64,000 nucleotides of DNA from Corynebacterium glucuronolyticum DSM 44120 (GTDB lineage: Bacteria > Actinomycetota > Actinomycetes > Mycobacteriales > Mycobacteriaceae). Below are positions 58,323 through 64,000 of the stretch, in pieces. How positions within the stretch are numbered: the stretch's first letter is position 1; each line of letters starts with the position of its first letter. The translations under genes were made by a program, and so were the position numbers. The stretch is taken from contig NZ_CP047452.1 in NCBI RefSeq assembly GCF_030440595.1, positions 1,488,001 through 1,552,000 of the forward strand, in the 5' to 3' direction. The notes beneath the pieces are model-generated. The model made no database searches and was not told the DNA's origin. It was given only the letters and a program-made list of their open reading frames with translations.

Positions 58323-59351
58323 TTACTTCTGCTCGTCAGAGCCTTCGGCATCGCTAGTGGGCTCTGGCGCATCCGCAGCAATGGTTGCGGTGTGCTCACC
58401 GGTTTCATCAACTGCGGTGTCAGCGATAGGTTCAGGCTTTTCGACGCTCAACTCCTCGCTGTCCCCGGCAGAGCTCCTCGTCTCAGCAGACCAGGGTGAC
58501 TCCGAAGCCGGTGCAGCTGCACGGTCCTTGTCACCAGCCCCCGCAACGGCAGGCTCTGAGGAATCAGAATCCGCCTCTGGGGAATCGGAACCAGCTGCAC
58601 CCTCGTCCTCCTGGGAGTAAGTGAAGGTATGGGTGAATCCGCTGACGACACCGATCTCGGGTGGCGAAGTAGGTTCTGCCTCGCCCGCATCGTCGCTAGG
58701 AACGGGATCCTCGGGAGCGACATCCGCCACTTCCGTGACAGTATCCGCATCCGCATCCGCTTCCAAACCCTCGATGGTGAAAGCAGCATTCTCGGCCGCA
58801 CGACGCTCTGCTTCGGCACGGCGCTCCTCGGCTTCGCGTTCGGCTTCCAGGCGCCTTTGTTCCTCCTCGGCCTCCACGCGTGCAAGCGCGTCGGCCGGTG
58901 ACTCGGGATTCTTCCACATTGCGTCAAGAACGGCATTCACGTAGGCAGGCGAATCGTCGGTCGACAGTTGGCTCACGAGTTCCACGGCCTGGGTGACTGC
59001 GGTCTTCTGTGGAACGTTCGAGGCATTGAACAGCAGCTCCCATGTGGCTACGCGCAGCACCGCGCGGTCGACGCCGGGAAGGCGGTCAAATGTCCAATCC
59101 GTATCAGCCAGCTCCCGCTCAATAGCGAAATCAATGAGGTCTAGGTTGACGGCAACCCCCTCAATGATCTCCCTAGTGTAGGGACGCACAGGAGCGGTAA
59201 CAGGTTCTGGCCCGTGAGAAAGCTCCTCGCGGGTGCGAGTTACTTCAACCGGATCGATGTCACGCGCTTCGGCTTCAAACAGGATTTCTGCAGCATGACG
59301 CCGCGCTTTGTAGCGGGCGCCATGCTTAGAGTGGGTATTGTTTTCGCTCAA
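58323..59351 (-). CDS. nusB: Transcription antitermination factor NusB with long acidic tail
   Basis: NusB binds boxA RNA with NusE and supports rRNA antitermination. Residues 1-147 are a complete NusB domain: ARYKARRHAAEILFEAEARD, YTREIIEGVAVNLDLIDFAI, LPGVDRAVLRVATWELLFN and TDDSPAYVNAVLDAMWKN. Residues about 157-190 are a charged helix (EEEQRRLEAEREAEERRAEA), and 190-342 are acidic, Ala/Ser/Pro/Glu-rich and probably disordered. NusB usually has 140-200 residues. The start is taken as TTG at 59351, four bases after the efp stop, without a clear ribosome site; this is uncertain. Confidence 0.92.
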   Translation of the reverse strand: MSENNTHSKHGARYKARRHAAEILFEAEARDIDPVEVTRTREELSHGPEPVTAPVRPYTREIIEGVAVNLDLIDFAIERELADTDWTFDRLPGVDRAVLRVATWELLFNASNVPQKTAVTQAVELVSQLSTDDSPAYVNAVLDAMWKNPESPADALARVEAEEEQRRLEAEREAEERRAEAERRAAENAAFTIEGLEADADADTVTEVADVAPEDPVPSDDAGEAEPTSPPEIGVVSGFTHTFTYSQEDEGAAGSDSPEADSDSSEPAVAGAGDKDRAAAPASESPWSAETRSSAGDSEELSVEKPEPIADTAVDETGEHTATIAADAPEPTSDAEGSDEQK

Positions 59352-59355
59352 GGTT

Positions 59356-59919
59356 TTAGTTCTGAACCCTTGAAAGGTAGGAGCCGTCTCGAGTATCAAC
59401 CTTCACAATGTTGCCGGTCTCCAGGAACAGCGGAACCTGGATCTCCGCGCCGGTCTCCAGCTCAGCAGGCTTAGTGCCACCGGTGGAGCGATCTCCCTGC
59501 AGGCCCGGATCGGTGTGGGCGATCTCGAGCTCAACAGACGTGGGGAGAGTAGCAAAGAGAACCTCACCCTCGTGGAAAGAAACCTCCACGGGCATGTTCT
59601 CCTTGAGGAAGCGAGCGGGCTCGCCAATCTTTTCGGGGGCGACCTCGACCTGCTCGAAAGTCTTGTCGTCCATCATAACGTATGCGCTGCCGTCGTTGTA
59701 CAGGTAGGTCATGTCACGGCGATCGACCGTGGCGGTCTCAACCTTCACGCCAGCATTGAACGTCTTGTCGGTGACCTTACCCGTGACAACGTCCTTGAGC
59801 TTCGTACGCACAAAAGCAGGCCCTTTGCCGGGCTTCACGTGCTGGAACTCAATGATCTGCTGCAGCTTGTTGTCTTGCTTGAGAACAAGACCGTTCTTGA
59901 AATCAGCGGTAGTTGCCAC
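59356..59919 (-). CDS. efp: Translation elongation factor P
   Basis: EF-P relieves ribosome stalling at polyproline stretches. The 187 residues match the corynebacterial protein, with the tip-loop [40 protein letters not shown] and [20 protein letters not shown]. The tip residue is the unmodified-type lysine of actinobacteria. GTG at 59919 is chosen because GGAG lies eight bases upstream. nusB follows after four bases, so the two are coupled. Confidence 0.98.
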   Translation of the reverse strand: MATTADFKNGLVLKQDNKLQQIIEFQHVKPGKGPAFVRTKLKDVVTGKVTDKTFNAGVKVETATVDRRDMTYLYNDGSAYVMMDDKTFEQVEVAPEKIGEPARFLKENMPVEVSFHEGEVLFATLPTSVELEIAHTDPGLQGDRSTGGTKPAELETGAEIQVPLFLETGNIVKVDTRDGSYLSRVQN

Positions 59920-60065
59920 CGAACGAACTCCTTCGAAACACATTGACACGTCCCGAATCCGACGAAAGAGCGCGTGGAAAGCCCACTCTAGAGAGCGAAA
60001 CGCACTGTTTAGTCCGCCGAATACCTCGGAACGTCGAGGGTTATCTTTTTACTAGCGGGTAAATC

Positions 60066-61160
60066 TTACACCAGTCGCAATTCCTTTGGAGTATCGGTTA
60101 TGATTTCCGGCGCGCCAGCCCGAATAATGAGCGAATCCTCGATGCGAACTCCGCCCTTGCCCGGAACGTAGATACCGGGCTCGATGGTAAGCGTCATCCC
60201 CGGCTCAAGAACGCCTTTTCCTCCTGTGGAGGCGTAGGGGGCCTCGTGAACGTCGAGTCCGACCCCATGTCCGGTGGAGTGGACGAAGTATTCGCCGTAG
60301 CCGGCTTCGTCAATAATATCCCGGCATGCACGATCCACATCAACGAGCGCAGTTCCAGGAGTTGCGGCATCGATGCCCGCGAGCTGTGCGCGGAGGACGA
60401 CATCGTAAACTTCCTTTGTGAAGTCCGTGGTGTGACCAACGATGACGCTACGAGTGATATCGGAATTAAAGCCGAGCAGGTGTGCGCCGAAATCAACAGT
60501 GACGATGTCGCCGTCTTGGATTTCTGTGTCGTCTGCTCCATGGTGTGGCTTGGCGGAGTTCAGCCCGCTTGCCACGATCGTATCGAAGGATGTGTGCTCA
60601 CTCCCGTGTTTGCGCATCCGGTATTCAAGATCTGCGGCCACCTCATTCTCCCGGCGGCCAGCCCGAAGTTCCCCAGCCTCCAGGAGTTCTTCCCACGCTA
60701 CGACGGCGATACGCGCAACGTGGCGGAGGTGGTCGAGGGATACTTCGTCCTTAACCAAACGGATTTCCTCGATGACGCCGGTGACAGGCACAAGAGTGAT
60801 GCCTTCGGGGCAGGCTTTCTGCAGGCTTTCGAGCTCACTCACAGTGACATAGTCGGCTTCGTATCCCACCCGACGCGGCCCATCGACGGTTTCCAACAGC
60901 GCAGAGCCACAGTTACGTGCACTGATGAGCTCGAGGTCGGAGGCTTCTTCTCCGACTTGCGTTGTGTAACGGCCATCGGTGGAGATAAGGGCCGTGAGAT
61001 CCTTCTTCACCAGAACTGCACCGTTGGACCCTGAAAACCCGGAGAGGAATCGCACATGGGTAAGGTGCGTGACGAGCATCGCGTCTATGCGCTGACCGGC
61101 AAGGGTTGACGCCAGGCGACGACGTCGATTTTGGAACCGGGTATCTGCATAGACTGTCAT
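60066..61160 (-). CDS. pepQ: Xaa-Pro dipeptidase/aminopeptidase (M24B)
   Basis: A 364-residue metallopeptidase of the prolidase type that splits Xaa-Pro bonds. The N-terminal creatinase-like domain (AMLVTHLTHVRFLSGFSGSN) precedes the pita-bread domain with metal ligands in DIVTVDFGAHLLGFNSDITR, YFVHSTGHGVGLDVHEAPY and MTLTIEPGIYVPGKGGVRIE, DSLII. It lies 146 bases upstream of efp on the same strand; the pepQ-efp-nusB order is conserved in actinobacteria. Confidence 0.95.
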   Translation of the reverse strand: MTVYADTRFQNRRRRLASTLAGQRIDAMLVTHLTHVRFLSGFSGSNGAVLVKKDLTALISTDGRYTTQVGEEASDLELISARNCGSALLETVDGPRRVGYEADYVTVSELESLQKACPEGITLVPVTGVIEEIRLVKDEVSLDHLRHVARIAVVAWEELLEAGELRAGRRENEVAADLEYRMRKHGSEHTSFDTIVASGLNSAKPHHGADDTEIQDGDIVTVDFGAHLLGFNSDITRSVIVGHTTDFTKEVYDVVLRAQLAGIDAATPGTALVDVDRACRDIIDEAGYGEYFVHSTGHGVGLDVHEAPYASTGGKGVLEPGMTLTIEPGIYVPGKGGVRIEDSLIIRAGAPEIITDTPKELRLV

Positions 61161-61579
61161 GTTTAACCACCTTCACGTAGGGGATGAATCGTTTACCCTA
61201 TAGTAGCCCCGAACTGCGATTCGGCATTGCAGTTTTTCTTATCTCCCCCACTTCCGAGGTTTTACGGGCAGTTTTCCAGAAAACCTGGACGACGAAGACG
61301 GGGTTGCCAGCACGGTGAGGATAGAAAAACCGGGGCGATGGAGATGGAAATGCCAGCGCATTGGGGATAGAACTACCGGCACGATGGAGATGGAGCCGTG
61401 CGGAAACGGTCTACCATGAGCTCTCCGGCAAAAAATTGATCCGGAGAGAATATTCGGAAAATCTGTCGTATGGGTGCCGACGCCGTCCGGTGGTTCCGTC
61501 CGGTCCACGCGTTGGGTGCAGCTCACCGAATCAGGGATCAGAGTGCAAAAATGCTGCTCCTATGCGGGGAGAGGAACAG
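61161..61579. other. Intergenic region between aroQ and pepQ
   Basis: A 419-base spacer with a degenerate tandem array (61306-61398). Frames through it are low complexity. No tRNA or terminator could be placed firmly. Confidence 0.55.
61306..61398. repeat. Degenerate tandem array, units of about 23 bp
   Basis: Successive pieces such as GCCAGCACGGTGAGGATAGA, CCGGGGCGATGGAGATGGAA, GCCAGCGCATTGGGGATAGA and ACCGGCACGATGGAGATGGA follow one another with small changes in 22-24 base steps. Confidence 0.75.
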
Positions 61580-62083
61580 CTAGCACTGGGATGGCCTAGC
61601 AAAGTAACCGAGTGCAGCGACGTACCCGTAAATTCCAAGGCCGGCAATCACGCCTCGCGCGATTGGCGAAAGGAAGCTGTGATGCCGAAATTCCTCACGG
61701 GCATGGATATTGGAAATGTGCACCTCTACAAACCCGGCTCCGTCGGCAATTTCGGCTAGTGCATCTCGTAACGCGACGGAGGTATGAGTAAAACCGCCCG
61801 GGTTGATGATCACTGGGATACCCGCATCGGCAGCCTCGTGGACCCACTCGATGAGCTGCCCCTCAAAATTAGATTGACGATGGCACACGGTGACCTGGTA
61901 GGCGTGCGCCTCCGAATCGATAAGCGCACATACGTCAGACAGTGTTGTTGTTCCGTACACCTCAGGCTGGCGTTTCCCGAGTCGGTCCAGATTCGGACCA
62001 TTAAGCACGAGAATATCCGCAGAGTCAGACACGCGCCCGCTGGTGGAAAAATCGAGTGGCGAGTTCTCCTGCTGATGTGTCAT
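61580..62083 (-). CDS. aroQ: 3-dehydroquinate dehydratase, type II
   Basis: Third step of the shikimate pathway. The 167 residues have [20 protein letters not shown] (catalytic Tyr in QPEVYG), [20 protein letters not shown] and [20 protein letters not shown] with the catalytic histidine. Near the end [15 protein letters not shown] is conserved. The ATG at 62083 has AAAGGA ten bases upstream; one at 62104 overlaps that site. aroB lies 392 bases upstream. Confidence 0.97.
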   Translation of the reverse strand: MTHQQENSPLDFSTSGRVSDSADILVLNGPNLDRLGKRQPEVYGTTTLSDVCALIDSEAHAYQVTVCHRQSNFEGQLIEWVHEAADAGIPVIINPGGFTHTSVALRDALAEIADGAGFVEVHISNIHAREEFRHHSFLSPIARGVIAGLGIYGYVAALGYFARPSQC

Positions 62084-62475
62084 GGGGAGGTATTCCTTTC
62101 TCATCGGATCGTGAAATCACGCGTACGCTACATGCACGAGTGCCGGCCCCACACCGCGTCGGTGGTGTATCACCTGCTCAGTGTAGACCAGACAGCGCTG
62201 TTACCATCGCCGTCATCATCGCTGAAAAACACTCCGCCACCGACGAAAACGCACGAGGGATCTAAAAGGACGCAGGTGAAAATAGGGTAATCAGCAGGAA
62301 CCGAGCAATCGTGCGTGCGTTACTTATTTTCACACAAGGCGCTGGCGATCCGAGTGCAAACGGGGCCATAACCTGCCGCTTCACCAGTGAAACCACAGTC
62401 ATGGACTCACGTCGAATGAGCCCGGCGGGCACCGTTGCATCTCCCCCAGATAACCAAGGTTGTGTGAGGTTGATT
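62084..62475. other. Intergenic region between aroB and aroQ
   Basis: A 392-base spacer between two minus-strand aro genes that adjoin in related genomes. It holds no credible frame and no clear repeats; a promoter for aroQ-pepQ may lie here. Confidence 0.5.
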
Positions 62476-63561
62476 TTATTCGGCGGCGAGGGCTTCGTAT
62501 GCTGCGCGCAGCTCCGAAAAACTCGGGCCTTCAACGCGAGTCGTTTTTCCGACACCTTCGAGGCAAACAAACCGAAGCTTGCCCGCCCGCGCCTTCTTGT
62601 CGTGTTTCATGGACTCGTAAACGAGGCCAAAGATACCTTGCTTATACGTCGTCGGAAGGCCGACAGAGTCGAGGATCTTGATATGCCGATCGACGAGATC
62701 CTGCGTGATCAGGCCACGATTCTTTGCAAGCTGTGCGGCAAATACCATCCCCACAGCAACCGCATAGCCGTGCTTCCAAGTGTACTGCTCGTAATTCTCC
62801 ACACCATGACCGAATGTGTGCCCGTAGTTAAGGATCTCGCGTAGACCGCTCTCCCGGAGATCCTGAGAGACAACATCGGCTTTAACTTGTATGGAGCGCG
62901 TAATAACTGAGGTGAGGTCCGCCGCCTTCTCCTGGAAGCACGCCGGATTCTTCTCTACAATCTCGAGGATCGCGGGATCTTTGATGAAACCACACTTGAT
63001 GATTTCGGCTGCCCCGGAAATGAGGTCTTCCTCCGGAAGTGTGGAAAGAAAGTCGAGGTCAACAAAAACGGCGTTGGGCTCGTAAAACGATCCGACAAGG
63101 TTCTTGCCGTAGGAGGAATTGATACCGGTTTTTCCGCCTACAGCAGCATCAACCATGCCAAGCAAGGACGTAGGAATGTTGACAAGTGGGACACCGCGCA
63201 TCCACGTGGCAGCGAGGAAACCTGCCAGATCTGTCGCTGCACCTCCACCGAGCCCGACAACGACGTCGGAACGGCAAATATTATTCTCCCCACACAGGTC
63301 CCAGAGTTTTTCTAGTACGGCAGAAGTTTTGCCAGCCTCAGCATCGGGGATTTCAGCCAGGGTCACTACGAGCCCAGAAAGGGACAATTCACTTTCCAGC
63401 TGTGAAGCAGCGTGAGCCAATGTTGGCTGGTGAACGAGGACAACGTGACGAGCCTTCTCCAAACCTGCGATAAAGGCTACAACTTCTTTCTTCAGGTCGT
63501 TCCCAATCGTGACAGTGTACTGCCTTTGAGCATTGACAACGATGCTCTGCCTGTCTGGCAT
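62476..63561 (-). CDS. aroB: 3-dehydroquinate synthase
   Basis: Second step of the shikimate pathway, cyclising DAHP with NAD and a divalent metal. The 361 residues contain VGLGGGAATDLAGFLAATWM, VNIPTSLLGMVDAAVGGKTG, ILNYGHTFGHGVENYEQYTW with metal-binding histidines, and KHDKKARAGKLRFVCLEG. The ATG at 63561 gives the expected length. The next gene upstream on the same strand ends 368 bases away. Confidence 0.97.
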   Translation of the reverse strand: MPDRQSIVVNAQRQYTVTIGNDLKKEVVAFIAGLEKARHVVLVHQPTLAHAASQLESELSLSGLVVTLAEIPDAEAGKTSAVLEKLWDLCGENNICRSDVVVGLGGGAATDLAGFLAATWMRGVPLVNIPTSLLGMVDAAVGGKTGINSSYGKNLVGSFYEPNAVFVDLDFLSTLPEEDLISGAAEIIKCGFIKDPAILEIVEKNPACFQEKAADLTSVITRSIQVKADVVSQDLRESGLREILNYGHTFGHGVENYEQYTWKHGYAVAVGMVFAAQLAKNRGLITQDLVDRHIKILDSVGLPTTYKQGIFGLVYESMKHDKKARAGKLRFVCLEGVGKTTRVEGPSFSELRAAYEALAAE

Positions 63562-63929
63562 TCTCTACCTCCATCGGCCCGTAGCGACCCTACATCTATT
63601 TGCTAAAATTTTAGAGAAAATCACGCGAAGTTACGTAACATAGCGGTTTCTTCTTTGCTAATTTTGCCACATGCTGAACAAATTTAGCTCAATTCTTCAG
63701 AACCAACGGCTCTGACCTGCACTTTTCCAACGAACGCCTACCCCCGAAATCTGCACAATTAGCGCAATCTTCAAGAGTTATGAGCCGTACACTTCCCCCA
63801 CGATGAGCACGTCGGCCAATAATTCCGACAATACTTACCGACTCTCCCCCACTTACAACTCATTAGCACCGAAGCTTAACCACGGTTCCACTGACGTTCC
63901 CGGGGTAAATTCAGGACCACGGTCACCAC
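63562..63929. other. Intergenic region upstream of aroB
   Basis: This 368-base region is A+T-richer near 63600-63700 (TAAAATTTTAG near 63603 is a palindrome) and is the likely aroB promoter region. A plus-strand frame from 63803 to the window end is not supported. Confidence 0.5.
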
Positions 63930-64000
63930 TTATCGGCCGGTTGTGGCTCGTCCTCCGTTCGGCTTCGCAGGAACGAACAGCGATTCCTCTAACGCTTTAG
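63930..64000 (-). CDS. Probable 3' end of a gene, perhaps shikimate kinase aroK
   Basis: A minus-strand frame is open from the window edge to a TAA at 63930-63932 and encodes a final 22 residues (LEESLFVPAKPNGGRATTGR at the end). The neighbour expected upstream of aroB in corynebacteria is aroK, hence the suggestion, but too little is visible to recognise the family. Unlike the usual overlap with aroB, 368 bases separate them. Confidence 0.35.
   Translation of the reverse strand, partial: KALEESLFVPAKPNGGRATTGR

Noticed and set aside
63803..64000. Plus-strand 65-residue frame at the right edge
   Set aside because: Ser/Thr/Asn-rich, no ribosome site, and overlaps a more plausible minus-strand C-terminus.

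Overview
The window reads as a chromosomal core region of an actinobacterium of the genus Corynebacterium. The protein sequences and the gene order both match the corynebacterial block running from suf through mptB, ctaA/ctaB, tkt-tal-zwf-opcA-pgl, secG, tpiA-pgk-gap, whiA-yvcK-rapZ-uvrC, rib, rpe, rsmB-fmt-def-priA-metK, coaBC, rpoZ-gmk-mihF, pyr, nusB-efp-pepQ to aro. Base composition looks like the mid-to-high fifties in percent G+C by eye. A species of the C. kroppenstedtii type would fit, but I cannot prove the species from this window. I saw no rRNA, no convincing tRNA, no insertion sequence, no prophage and no CRISPR array.

Layout. Positions 1-1208 hold sufR and the start of sufB (minus strand). 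From 1970 to 9261 the plus strand carries mptB (lipomannan mannosyltransferase), a two-gene ABC exporter, ctaA (heme A synthase), a quinone reductase and a hexapeptide acetyltransferase; ctaB (heme O synthase) faces back at 9424-10329. From 11098 to 18190 the plus strand carries the pentose phosphate genes tkt, tal, zwf, opcA and pgl. From 18196 onward almost everything is on the minus strand: an anchored protein of unknown function, secG, the glycolytic trio gap-pgk-tpiA, uvrC-rapZ-yvcK-whiA, the riboflavin genes with rpe, the rsmB-fmt-def-priA-metK group, coaBC, rpoZ, gmk and mihF, the pyrimidine genes pyrR-pyrC-carA-carB and a detached pyrF, a PPK2-type polyphosphate kinase, then aroB-aroQ-pepQ-efp-nusB. 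Plus-strand exceptions in this half are a fumarylacetoacetate-hydrolase-like gene at 20085 and two YbjN-like genes at 55825 and 56546.

How the genes work together. The window covers central carbon metabolism (glycolysis, pentose phosphate pathway and NADPH supply), heme A for cytochrome oxidase, flavin, CoA and S-adenosylmethionine supply, pyrimidine and shikimate synthesis, translation support (Fmt, Def, RsmB, EF-P) and transcription (RpoZ, NusB).

What departs from the usual corynebacterial plan. No pyrB lies between pyrR and pyrC (19 bp apart). pyrF is separated from carB by about 0.8 kb with no recognisable gene. ppc is not found between secG and tpiA, where a fumarylacetoacetate-hydrolase-like gene sits instead. 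NusB carries a 195-residue acidic tail, RsmB an RGG-rich N-terminus, and UvrC a repeat tail that ends on a stop codon inside its own repeat. Many intergenic gaps hold short tandem arrays (11-26 bp units) whose unit differs from gap to gap. Two clean inverted repeats, upstream of mihF and between secG and the hydrolase-like gene, look like operators. Nothing here amounts to an evident undescribed defence or biosynthetic system; the unusual signals are regulatory repeats, gene losses and protein tails.
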